Shown: piece by piece, positions 9,705-18,187 of the stretch | Position numbering within the stretch: position 1 is the stretch's first letter | Layout of the letters: each line of letters starts with the position of its first letter | Position numbers and translations under genes: made by a program | Assembly (NCBI GenBank): GCA_022822065.1 | Contig: JAJECI010000003.1 | Span: 124,001-188,000 of the forward strand | Reading direction: 5' to 3' | Length of the DNA: 64,000 nt | Source: Candidatus Dadabacteria bacterium | GTDB taxonomy: Bacteria; Desulfobacterota_D; UBA1144; Nemesobacterales; Nemesobacteraceae | Notes under the pieces: generated by a model | What the model was told of the DNA's origin: nothing | The model's input: the letters and a program-made list of their open reading frames with translations, nothing else | Database searches by the model: none

Positions 9705-10286
9705 ATGCGCAGATGTCCATGGTGTGAGAAGACCGATATTGAGAGGAATTACCACGACAGGGAATGGGGAGTGCCCGTTTTCTCAGACGCAAAGCAGTTT
9801 GAGTTTTTGGTTCTCGAATCAGCCCAGGCGGGTCTGAGCTGGCTTACCGTTCTTCGAAAAAGAGAGAACTACAGGCGTCTTTATGACGGATTCGATCCAG
9901 AGAAAGTCGCCCGTTACGGGGAGGAGAAGATACAGAAGCTCATGTCGGAGAGCGGAATAATACGCAACCGAAAGAAAATAGAGGCTTCGATAAACAACGC
10001 CGTGCGGTTCCTTGAGATACGGGAGGAGTTCGGGAGTTTTTCCGATTATCTGTGGGGATTTACCGGCGGAGTCCCGGTTACTAACGCCTGGAAGGAACTC
10101 TCGGAGGTACCAGCTTCGACGGAACTTTCGGTGACGGTGAGTCGCGACCTTAAGAAGAGGGGCTTCCGCTTCATGGGTCCCACTATCGTCTACGCTCATC
10201 TTCAGGCGACGGGGGTGGTAAACGATCACCTGGTCTCGTGTTTTCGCTACGAAGAGATCCTGGGCTTAAGCAAGGGAATCAAATAG
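9705..10286 (+). CDS. tag: DNA-3-methyladenine glycosylase I
   Basis: RCPWCEK, YHDREWGVP, FEFLVLESAQAGLSWLTVLRKRENY, C-terminal DHLVSCFR. Confidence 0.93.
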   Translation: MRRCPWCEKTDIERNYHDREWGVPVFSDAKQFEFLVLESAQAGLSWLTVLRKRENYRRLYDGFDPEKVARYGEEKIQKLMSESGIIRNRKKIEASINNAVRFLEIREEFGSFSDYLWGFTGGVPVTNAWKELSEVPASTELSVTVSRDLKKRGFRFMGPTIVYAHLQATGVVNDHLVSCFRYEEILGLSKGIK

Positions 10287-10886
10287 CCGCATCAGGTAAT
10301 CTCCGCTTTGCCTGCTGAACTGGACAATTTCTTCGATTTTTTCTTTGCCGAGATCTTTTTCGATTCTTCTTACCGTTTTTTTTATCGCCAGGGAGTGCGC
10401 GGGATCTTCCTTGGCATGAACCTCTATGAATGTTGAGGGATCGGGAACTGTTTCTAACTCGGGGAAAAGAAGCCCCGATACGTTTTCAAACAGGTAGGAA
10501 TGTCCGAGTATCGCGAGAGGAAACTGCTCGGCGGCGTTCTGCAGGAACTCGTCGTACTCCCTTACGACCTCAAGGCAGAAAGGATTGATCTCCTTCTCTC
10601 CGAGATCCTTTAGATCACGAAGCGCTATCTCGGCGTGTCCGAGTTCTCCCTGTGCGCAGGAATGAAACCTTTTGCTCAGATAGGGGTCGGAGTCTTTCGT
10701 GTTTATACTTGCCATGTTAACAGCTCTTTGACTGAGGAATTCGATTATATAAAAAGTGAGCAGGAATCTTGCGTAGGTTTCTCTGGTGAGGTTTCCGGAA
10801 ACAAGATCCTTTACCTCTTCTTTGCTCTTTACCCTTTGAAGGTAGGTTTCAACTTCAATGTCAAGAAGCGATTCGAGCTTTTCCAT
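10266..10886 (-). CDS. heme-oxygenase-like / iron-containing redox enzyme family protein
   Basis: All-helical ~206 aa; conserved Glu/His pattern (CAQGELGHAEIA, HAKEDPAHS) of HO-like diiron proteins. Confidence 0.65.
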   Translation of the reverse strand: MEKLESLLDIEVETYLQRVKSKEEVKDLVSGNLTRETYARFLLTFYIIEFLSQRAVNMASINTKDSDPYLSKRFHSCAQGELGHAEIALRDLKDLGEKEINPFCLEVVREYDEFLQNAAEQFPLAILGHSYLFENVSGLLFPELETVPDPSTFIEVHAKEDPAHSLAIKKTVRRIEKDLGKEKIEEIVQFSRQSGDYLMRLFDSLA

Positions 10887-11016
10887 TTCGTTTTTCCCAG
10901 AATGAAATTCAGAACGACTATTATAATATAGAAATCCGTATTGTTAATTGTTGCTGGCGTTTTCCGGGTTGACTGCGCCACCTGGCTCAGGAACCATTAG
11001 GAAGCGTTGCTTTTCC

Positions 11017-11093
11017 GCGCCCGTAGCCCAACTGGACAGAGCGCTTGACTACGGATCAAGAGGTTGGGGGTTCGAATCCCTCCGGGCGCGCCA
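11017..11093 (+). tRNA. tRNA-Arg (ACG), CCA encoded
   Basis: GCGCCCG/CGGGCGC acceptor, anticodon loop CTACGGA, GGTTCGAATCC, GCCA. Confidence 0.96.
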
Positions 11094-11302
11094 TAGTTCA
11101 ATATTAGACGCATTTACGAACCTATCAAACAGTTTTTTCAAGGGGCGAGATATAACAAAGGGTCAATCCCTTTAGCCCTAGGTTCTAAAATACAAAGTTC
11201 ATCAACCGGTGTCTTTGTTCAGGAGTTCCAAACTTAAAGGCATCGTATGTGCCAGAAGCCACTTCTGTTGACACTGGCCTTCTATCTCTACCGTCTCTAC
11301 CG

Positions 11303-11521
11303 TCACGTGCTTTGGCTTATGACATGATTTTTGTTAGTAAGGTAGTTCACAATATTAGATACGGTCCACGCGGATGCAGCTAACAATTGCAGGCAATCAC
11401 CCAGTTCAAATGATCCGTAAACAATAACGGAAGTGAACCAAGACAAACTGGCAATCAATTGGCATAACCATTGTATGCTTATATTGGTCTTAATTTCTTT
11501 CTGAACTAATTCTTCTTGCAT
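11303..11521 (-). CDS. small membrane protein, translationally coupled to upstream FAD gene
   Basis: Start at MQEELVQKEI; ATGA overlap with stop of 11521..12639; two predicted TM segments. Confidence 0.5.
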   Translation of the reverse strand: MQEELVQKEIKTNISIQWLCQLIASLSWFTSVIVYGSFELGDCLQLLAASAWTVSNIVNYLTNKNHVISQST

Positions 11522-12639
11522 CAGCAAACACACTCCTCTCCGCAACAGCTCAAATCATCTAGGTAGAGGCCTTCATTACGATATGACTCAAGTGGCGTTG
11601 TATCCATGCCCAATCGTTTTCCAATTGCATTAGCGACAACACCAAACCTCTGGCGATACTTATAAATAAAACAAAAAATAAGATCATCATGGCGGACTTG
11701 TGGACCAACGAGAAACAATCCAGGAGTTTTGGTTGATTCGTCCTCTTCATTCAGCAAACAGTAAGCTTTATCTTTCTCCCAATCAAACAACTCTTTAATG
11801 ACGACCAAGCTACTTTTAAATCCTGTTGCCAAAATAGGTGGTGTGGAACTTTGATAAGGTGATGATTTGCCTCTGACATAAATCAAATACTTGTCCTGCT
11901 CCAACCTTACCTCCTTAACCATGGATTTACCAACAAGCTCAATCCTGTTATGAATTATTTCCTGCTTCAACCTCTCCAACGTAAAAGGCGATAAGTTTTC
12001 ACTTGGGTCAGTTGTTTCTTTACTCCAACGCGCATCGCTGTCTAATACACGAACCTTTTTGCCCAATCGACTTAAATGGATGGCTGCATCAATGCCGCTC
12101 TCATAACCGCCGATAATATAAATTTCATCGCCTTTAACGTGTTCCCAGCTTTTCACCCGGCTGTTATGCAAGCACAATTCAGCACCTGGAATACAATTTG
12201 TATTCGGGTACTGAAATTCTCCGCCCGCCCAAATCAAAAAGCGAGACTCTATCGGCTTTCCTTCAGTAATATGAACTTTAAAAGAGCCTTTAGAGTGAAG
12301 CACCTTCTCTACATTTACATCTTCAACAACTGGCAAACCAAAATATTCTGATATCTCTCTTAAATACAAGGCATACTCCTTGCCGGTAGGGTGTTCCTTT
12401 CGAAGCATATATGCTGGCGAGGTCCCGGATATGACCGCATTAAGGTCAAGATGACCATAGAAGTTAGTTGTAAATGAAGGGGTTAGGAGTTGCATTTCCT
12501 TTGGCCATTTATCGAAGGTCGCGCCGACTTTTTCTCTCTCAAGAACAATCATTCGCTTTAAACCTAAATCCTTGAGCATAGCAGCAATCCCTATTCCCGC
12601 CGGACCGGCTCCAACAATAACAACATCAAATTGTTTCAT
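11521..12639 (-). CDS. FAD/NAD(P)-binding oxidoreductase with C-terminal Cys-rich tail
   Basis: VVIVGAGPAGIGIAAML FAD-binding motif, YIIGGYESGIDAAIHL second nucleotide site, tail LSCCGEECVC. Confidence 0.85.
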   Translation of the reverse strand: MKQFDVVIVGAGPAGIGIAAMLKDLGLKRMIVLEREKVGATFDKWPKEMQLLTPSFTTNFYGHLDLNAVISGTSPAYMLRKEHPTGKEYALYLREISEYFGLPVVEDVNVEKVLHSKGSFKVHITEGKPIESRFLIWAGGEFQYPNTNCIPGAELCLHNSRVKSWEHVKGDEIYIIGGYESGIDAAIHLSRLGKKVRVLDSDARWSKETTDPSENLSPFTLERLKQEIIHNRIELVGKSMVKEVRLEQDKYLIYVRGKSSPYQSSTPPILATGFKSSLVVIKELFDWEKDKAYCLLNEEDESTKTPGLFLVGPQVRHDDLIFCFIYKYRQRFGVVANAIGKRLGMDTTPLESYRNEGLYLDDLSCCGEECVC

Positions 12640-12713
12640 CTCTCTGGCCTCCTAATGTTTCATATCGAAAAGATTTGCTTAACGACAACTGTTTCATTGA
12701 AACATTCCTCATA

Positions 12714-13490
12714 TTAAGTTTTCTGATCCCAGTTTACCATCCTGACCCCTCGTATAGCCAAGGCCGTCGCGGTATATGACAGGATGATGACCGGTCCGGT
12801 GGGCATATCAAACACTGCGGCGAAGGCGATGCCGGACAAAACTGCCACTACTCCGCAGAGCCATGCGACAAGATGAGGCTGTCTTACGCGTACGGCGGCC
12901 AGAGCCGGCAGTATGAGGCTTGCAAAGACTACATAGACGCCGACCAGCTGAACCGATGAAGTGATGGCAAGGGCGAAGAGCAGATAAAATCCAATGTTGT
13001 TTCGCACCTTGGGCCTGGAAAACCAGGCCAGCAATATCAACGCGTAAATAGGTGCGTGTTTTGCCAGATCTGTCCATGTCACGAACAGCATTTGTCCTGA
13101 AAGCAGGTGCTTTACCTCATCTCCACCGTGGGGGTGATCGGCAAGCAGCAGAAGCGCCAGCGATGCGGCAAGTACAAAAGTGCACCCTATGATCGCCTCC
13201 TGTCGCTCGGGCATCGTCGTTTCCACTTTACGGAAAAACAGCCCTGCTGCAACCGCGCAGCTAAGCGCTACGAACTGGATCAGCCACGGAGATGGGTCAT
13301 GGATAAACATGTCATGGATAAACATGTTGCCGACCACAAGCCCGAGTCCCGCAATCTGCGCCACCGCAAGATCAATAAAGATGATGCCGCGGCGCAGTAC
13401 CTCGATGCCCAAGGGAGCGTGGGTAAGTGCAATCATGAGGCCGGCAGCCACTGCCGGCCCGATGATTTCCAGAAGTTCACTGCTTAACAT
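12714..13490 (-). CDS. metal ABC transporter permease (ZnuB-like)
   Basis: Polytopic protein with metal ABC-3 signature (GIEVLRRGIIFIDLAVAQIAGLG, LVGVYVVFASLILPALAA). Confidence 0.85.
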   Translation of the reverse strand: MLSSELLEIIGPAVAAGLMIALTHAPLGIEVLRRGIIFIDLAVAQIAGLGLVVGNMFIHDMFIHDPSPWLIQFVALSCAVAAGLFFRKVETTMPERQEAIIGCTFVLAASLALLLLADHPHGGDEVKHLLSGQMLFVTWTDLAKHAPIYALILLAWFSRPKVRNNIGFYLLFALAITSSVQLVGVYVVFASLILPALAAVRVRQPHLVAWLCGVVAVLSGIAFAAVFDMPTGPVIILSYTATALAIRGVRMVNWDQKT

Positions 13491-13497
13491 GATATGT

Positions 13498-14412
13498 CTA
13501 TTTCAACAAAGCTATAATCCTGTCAAACAGCGCGAACAGATCGCCGCTTTGGCTGTCACCGCCAATGGTGTAAGGAAGCACGACTGCCCTTGCCCCGGTT
13601 TTCTCCGAGAACCATTTGCTAGCTTTATCCGGATCGTAAGGGGTACGGATAATCACATCCGCCGGGCTGTTTCTTAACTTCTGCAGCAGATTCTTCAGGT
13701 GAGAAGTTGTGGGAGGAATTCCGGGTTTCGGTTCAAGCGCCCCCACTCCTTTCATTCCGAGCCAGTCAATCAGATAACTAAACGATTTGTGATGAACCAC
13801 AACCGGCTTTCCTTTAAGCTCGGCGGCCTCGGATTCCCACCGGGATATGGCCTTTTGCATGCGTGATGAAAAATCCCGGTAACTATCTTTATAAAAAGAG
13901 GCGTTTTCAGGGTCGACTCCCGAAAGGCGATCCGCAAGCACTTCGCCTACAATTATTAGGTTGTACGGATTCAGGTGCACGTGGGGATTGCCTTCCGGAT
14001 GTACATCTCCCATGCTGCGGTCGACCACAAGCGGTACTTCGAGCATGGTGACCAGATTTGAAGCCATAAGGTAACCGACGGAACCGGGCTGGAGATCAGA
14101 ACTTGCTTTCTTAAGCAGAACCGGAAGCCAGCCTATCTCAAGACTTGCGCCCGAGCAGATCAGCAAATCGGCTTTGCGCACTTTGGATATCAGGCTTGGG
14201 CGTGCCCTTATGTAGTGTGGATTCTGCAAGGCCGAGGTGGCCGAAAACGCTTTCACCTTGTCACCGCCGACTTCTTGGGCTAGTGCCGCCCATTCCGGTT
14301 CGCAGGCAAATACTTTTACCTTCTCCTGATCAGAAGCGGCGAAAGCGGGGATATGAGAAAACGGCAAAACGGCAAAGAACGCGGTTATAACCGCGAAACG
14401 TAATATATTCAT
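13498..14412 (-). CDS. metal ABC transporter substrate-binding protein (ZnuA-like)
   Basis: Signal peptide, HPEGNPHVHLNPYN, VVVHHKSFSYLIDWLGM cluster A-I motifs. Confidence 0.87.
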   Translation of the reverse strand: MNILRFAVITAFFAVLPFSHIPAFAASDQEKVKVFACEPEWAALAQEVGGDKVKAFSATSALQNPHYIRARPSLISKVRKADLLICSGASLEIGWLPVLLKKASSDLQPGSVGYLMASNLVTMLEVPLVVDRSMGDVHPEGNPHVHLNPYNLIIVGEVLADRLSGVDPENASFYKDSYRDFSSRMQKAISRWESEAAELKGKPVVVHHKSFSYLIDWLGMKGVGALEPKPGIPPTTSHLKNLLQKLRNSPADVIIRTPYDPDKASKWFSEKTGARAVVLPYTIGGDSQSGDLFALFDRIIALLK

Positions 14413-14488
14413 TTTTTCCTCCTTAAGTTTGAAAAGAAGACTCTGCTGCCCGCACGAATGCGCGGGGAATAAAAAGTCTGTTTACAGA

Positions 14489-14773
14489 TCAGGAGGAGAT
14501 GGGAGGTCCGCGAGTAATTCCCGCTTCGCAAGTGTCCCGAACGACTATAACGTCAGCGAGTGGCTGCGGGACGTGCTGTGCGCGGTGAAGAACACGGATT
14601 TCACTCGTGGCGCCGGGATCTGTATAGTCCTGATACTTGGCGTTCAGGCAGGTCTCGCAGGCAATTCCCTCATGCTTATGCTCCTGGGAACCGCACTCGG
14701 CCGCATGGGCAAAGGAAAGCATCTGCGCCCCCAGAAAGGCGATTGTAAGCAATAAGGAAAATGTTCTGCTCAT
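14489..14773 (-). CDS. small secreted Cys/His protein (DUF2946-like?), copy A
   Basis: Signal peptide; EHKHEGIACETC; C-terminal RGPP; near-duplicate of 16572..16862. Confidence 0.6.
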   Translation of the reverse strand: MSRTFSLLLTIAFLGAQMLSFAHAAECGSQEHKHEGIACETCLNAKYQDYTDPGATSEIRVLHRAQHVPQPLADVIVVRDTCEAGITRGPPISS

Positions 14774-14783
14774 CTGTATGGGT

Positions 14784-14834
14784 AAATGAGAAATATTATC
14801 ATTTAACCTACCTTACGAGAAAGTACGGTGTCAA
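14784..14834 (-). promoter_or_regulatory. candidate promoter (TTGACA) with Fur/Zur-like palindrome, copy A
   Basis: aaatgaGAAATATTAtcattt at 14784..14804 plus minus-strand TTGACA at 14829..14834. Confidence 0.5.
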
Positions 14835-14972
14835 TGATGTATGTACTTCAGGCCGTCAGTTCCACCGATTCCTTGGGCCAGTTGCCAAAAAATATGCCGG
14901 GGCCACGAAAAGTAGCCCCGGCAGGAGTATGGAGAGACAAGAGTCAAGTAACGTTTCGTGTCACGGTTGCTC

Positions 14973-16496
14973 TTAGTATTTATGCGCGGCGTGTGCACCT
15001 ATGCTCATTATGTACTGGAGCAGAATCTGGTTGTCGCTCAGGTCCTCACCCAGTTTCTCGTAGTTGTACTGAAGGCGTATGCGGGAAAACTCGCTGTTTG
15101 ACCAGTCTCCCATGACCGCTACCGCATAGGGATCGTGATTTATCCCTGAATCCTTGGGAGAGTAGATCTGGGAATAGCGGGTTCCGATTCTCCATTTCGG
15201 CGAGAACTTGAAAACCCCTTGTGCGTACCAGCCGTGGCTTCCTCCGTCGAGGTACTCTTCGTAGACCTCGCCTCCTTCCTCAAGAGTGTAGATGCCTTCT
15301 TCCTCACGCCAGAAATACTCACCCTGGAGAAGCAACTCTTTCTGGCGGATGTTTCCAGTGGGGGCCCAAACGTAGCGAAAATCAACCGAGTAAAGCCTCG
15401 TGTCGCCCGTAAACATGCCGGCGCTGAAGAACTCCTCATGTCCATGTTCATCCGCGTGGTCATCCATGTGGTCGTCCATGTGGTCGTCCATGTGGTCATC
15501 ATCGTGGTCACCCGCGTGATCATCATCGTGGTCATCCATGTGGTCATCATCGTGGTCATCCATGTGGCCGTTTTCTTCATGGGCATGCTCATCTTCGTGT
15601 CCATGTCCGTGTCCGCCGGCGCGACCGTTTGCCTCTCCGTCAAGGAAATAACCTCCGATTCTCCAGGATGAATTATTTCCTATGTCACCGCCTACCCGCA
15701 GGAAGGCGCTGAATGAGTTTATGTCGCTACCATCAGCCCCTGCAAACGGAAAATCGTCTCCGCGGAAAATACCGCCTCCCGCCTCGACATAGAAGTCGGT
15801 TGGAAGCACGTATGAAATCTGCGCTCCGGTATCATTAAAGGCATTGTCGAGGTACACTCTGTAAGGCAGGGGACGATCGGCGAAATCGTCAGCGTGGGCG
15901 TGATGCTCGTTCATGTATCCAAAAGTCCAGAACGCGCGTCCAAACCTTATCGTCGTTCCCGTTGGAAGCCCGAGACCTGGAAGGGTTTCCACGTATGCTT
16001 CCTCAAGTTCTACCTCAACCCCGCCTCCATGGTCCGCAAGAGCCGTTGTTATGTGGCCGTAAAATTTATCATCGACGCTTGTAGAGAAATTAAGCTCGGT
16101 TTCTCCAAGGGAGATTCCTTCCGCTCCCCGTTCTCCTTCGTGTCCCAAGACAAACCCTGGAATCTCGCCCTCGTCAGAAGAGAATGCGGCGAATTGTCCG
16201 CCCAGTACCGCTCCGATTGAAGGATTAAGGGTGCTGTTGTAAATGGCTCTGCCGGGGTAGACGACATCCTTGCTCTTTGAGTAAGTCGTTTTCGTTTTAT
16301 CCAGAGTTGCCTCAGTCTTCATCTCGGCAAGTTTTTCCTCCATCTTTAAAATCCGGTTCTCATATTCTGACCTCATTTCCTGTATTTCCTTCTTTAAAGC
16401 TTCTATCTCCTGATCAGAAGCGGCAAAAGCGGGGATATGAGAAAACGGCAAGACGGCAAAAAACGCAGTTATTACCGCGAAACGCAATATATTCAT
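14973..16496 (-). CDS. outer-membrane protein with N-terminal coiled coil and His/Asp repeat loop (metal-related)
   Basis: Signal peptide, EIEALKKEIQEMRSEYENRI coiled coil, beta-rich body, HMDDHDDDHMDDHDDDH repeats; start set at MNILRF by comparison with copy A instead of ORF-track 16538. Confidence 0.78.
   Translation of the reverse strand: MNILRFAVITAFFAVLPFSHIPAFAASDQEIEALKKEIQEMRSEYENRILKMEEKLAEMKTEATLDKTKTTYSKSKDVVYPGRAIYNSTLNPSIGAVLGGQFAAFSSDEGEIPGFVLGHEGERGAEGISLGETELNFSTSVDDKFYGHITTALADHGGGVEVELEEAYVETLPGLGLPTGTTIRFGRAFWTFGYMNEHHAHADDFADRPLPYRVYLDNAFNDTGAQISYVLPTDFYVEAGGGIFRGDDFPFAGADGSDINSFSAFLRVGGDIGNNSSWRIGGYFLDGEANGRAGGHGHGHEDEHAHEENGHMDDHDDDHMDDHDDDHAGDHDDDHMDDHMDDHMDDHADEHGHEEFFSAGMFTGDTRLYSVDFRYVWAPTGNIRQKELLLQGEYFWREEEGIYTLEEGGEVYEEYLDGGSHGWYAQGVFKFSPKWRIGTRYSQIYSPKDSGINHDPYAVAVMGDWSNSEFSRIRLQYNYEKLGEDLSDNQILLQYIMSIGAHAAHKY
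15436..15616. repeat. tandem coding repeat (His/Asp-rich)
   Basis: Repeated tggtcatccatg / tggtcatcatcg units on + strand encoding DDHM/DDHDDDH on minus strand. Confidence 0.85.
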
Positions 16497-16571
16497 TTTT
16501 TCCTCCTTAAGTTTGAAAAAAAATTCCGTTGCCCGCACGTATGCGCGGGGAATAAAAAGTCTGTTTACGGC

Positions 16572-16862
16572 TTAGGAGGAAAGGGGAGGTCCGCGTGTAA
16601 TTCCCGCGTCGTAAGCGTCCCGAACGAAGATGACCTCAATGGGTGGCTGCGGGACGTGCTGCGCGCGGTGAAGAACACGGACTTCATTCGTGGTGCCGGG
16701 AGTTGAGAAGTCCTGATACTTGGCGCTCAGGCAGATTTCGCAGGCAATTCCCTCATGCTCATGCTCCTGGGAGCCGTACTCGGCCGCGTGGGCAAAGGAG
16801 AACATCTGCGCTCCCAGAAAAACGATTGTCAGTAGTGAGGAAAGTGTCTTGCTCATCCGCAT
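16572..16862 (-). CDS. small secreted Cys/His protein (DUF2946-like?), copy B
   Basis: Signal peptide; EHEHEGIACEIC; C-terminal TRGPPLSS; paralog of 14489..14773. Confidence 0.6.
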   Translation of the reverse strand: MRMSKTLSSLLTIVFLGAQMFSFAHAAEYGSQEHEHEGIACEICLSAKYQDFSTPGTTNEVRVLHRAQHVPQPPIEVIFVRDAYDAGITRGPPLSS

Positions 16863-16866
16863 TGCT

Positions 16867-16917
16867 AAATGAGAAATATTTTCATTTAGTCTATCATACG
16901 GGAAAGCCCTGTGTCAA
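16867..16917 (-). promoter_or_regulatory. candidate promoter (TTGACA) with Fur/Zur-like palindrome, copy B
   Basis: aaatgaGAAATATTTtcattt at 16867..16887 plus minus-strand TTGACA at 16912..16917. Confidence 0.5.
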
Positions 16918-17082
16918 TGAAGTAAGCGGAGACCGTGAGGTGTTCGGTTTCAACGCGGCGGAATCTTTTCTGTAGCAATCCGAGAAAAACGTGGACCCAA
17001 GAGCCTCAGGCCCCTCCGTCCTGTTGAGTATCTTTGCTGTTTGAGTAACATTACCGCCACGCATCGATTTTCGGAGGTTAAA

Positions 17083-18084
17083 GTGAGCAAAAAACCCATT
17101 CTGGTTACCGGAGACAGACCGACGGGAAAACTTCATCTGGGACACCTTGTGGGTTCGCTTCAAAACCGCATCAGGTTTCAGAGCGAGTACGACTGCTTTT
17201 TTCTGGTCGCCAACCTCCACATGCTGACCACCCATTACGACAGGGCCGTCGAGGTTGAGGAAAACACGATCGAGATGGTGTGCGACTGGCTTTCTGTGGG
17301 AATGGACCCGGAGTGTTCAGTTTTTTATGTCCAGTCCCAAGTGCCTCAGATAACCGAACTCTTTACCATACTCTCGATGCTTTGCCCCGTGCCGAGACTC
17401 CAGAGAATCCCCACCCTTAAGGAGAAAATTCAGGATATGGGAGTGGGGGACAACTACTCGGCCGGGCTTCTCGGGTACCCCGTGCTCATGGCGGCTGACA
17501 TACTGATGTTCCGGGCGACCAAGGTTCCCGTGGGCGAGGACCAGCTGAGCCACGTGGAACTCACAAGGGAGCTTGCCAGAAGATTTAATTTTCTCTACGG
17601 CGATTACTTCGGGGAACCCGAACCGCTTATAAGCGAGGCGTCCCGCCTTGTTGGCACCGACGGGAACAGGAAGATGAGCAAGAGTCTTAACAACTGCATA
17701 TACCTAAGCGACAGCGAAAAGGAAGTTGAGCGCAAGGTAAGGAGCATGTATACCGACCCGAAGAGAATAAGGGCCGACATACCGGGCACCGTGGAAGGCA
17801 ACCCGGTTTTTATCTACCACGATCTTTTCAACGACGATGCCGCCGAGGTCGAGGACCTAAAGGACCGTTACAGAACCGGAAACGTCGGGGACGTGGAGGT
17901 GAAGAAGAAACTCGCCCGCGCCATAAATCTTCTCCTAGAGCCCATCAGGGAGAAAAGGGCGCAGTACGAAAAAAGGACGGACGAGGTAAGGGACATACTC
18001 CGCGAGGGAACCCTCAAGGCGAAACGGATAGCCGAAGAGAACATGGAGGAGATAAAGGAAAAGGTTGGTCTTTTCCGCACGTAG
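17083..18084 (+). CDS. trpS: tryptophan--tRNA ligase
   Basis: [33 protein letters not shown] start at 17083 preceded by GGAGG, preferred over TTG at 17041. Confidence 0.93.
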   Translation: MSKKPILVTGDRPTGKLHLGHLVGSLQNRIRFQSEYDCFFLVANLHMLTTHYDRAVEVEENTIEMVCDWLSVGMDPECSVFYVQSQVPQITELFTILSMLCPVPRLQRIPTLKEKIQDMGVGDNYSAGLLGYPVLMAADILMFRATKVPVGEDQLSHVELTRELARRFNFLYGDYFGEPEPLISEASRLVGTDGNRKMSKSLNNCIYLSDSEKEVERKVRSMYTDPKRIRADIPGTVEGNPVFIYHDLFNDDAAEVEDLKDRYRTGNVGDVEVKKKLARAINLLLEPIREKRAQYEKRTDEVRDILREGTLKAKRIAEENMEEIKEKVGLFRT

Positions 18085-18099
18085 GGCCCCGCGCGTTTG

Positions 18100-18128
18100 T
18101 TGACAGAGACGCGGTCTATTCTATATTC
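18100..18128 (+). promoter_or_regulatory. candidate sigma70-type promoter upstream of ribAB
   Basis: TTGACA at 18100..18105, TATATT/ATATTC at 18122..18128. Confidence 0.45.
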
Positions 18129-18187
18129 TGCTTAAAGGAACTGTTTGTATTTATGATGTTTTTTGGGACGGAAGAGGATATAGGAAA

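Larger units (their letters stand above)
14323..14837. repeat. segmental direct repeat, copy A (regulatory + small gene + signal peptide module)
   Basis: Visual alignment with 16407..16920, near-identical along the whole length, from ctcctgatcagaagcggc to gtgtcaatga. Confidence 0.88.
16407..16920. repeat. segmental direct repeat, copy B
   Basis: See copy A at 14323..14837. Confidence 0.88.

Noticed and set aside
15450-15570. Regular short repeats that could be taken for a CRISPR array
   Set aside because: Units are 9-15 bp without unique spacers and are in-frame coding repeats (DDHM/DDHDDDH).
15219-15671. Valine/histidine-repeat ORFs (MCVPAV..., VVIHVVIIVVIHV) on the plus strand and a Met/Thr-rich ORF on minus
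   Set aside because: Alternative-frame readings of the His/Asp tandem repeat in the outer-membrane protein gene.
16923-17082. Attachment-site duplicate of the tRNA-Arg 3' end at the far side of the metal locus
   Set aside because: No repeat of ttcgaatccctccgggcgcgcca found by eye.
18085-18187. FMN riboswitch upstream of ribAB
   Set aside because: Only ~100 bp available and no RFN-element conserved boxes recognised.
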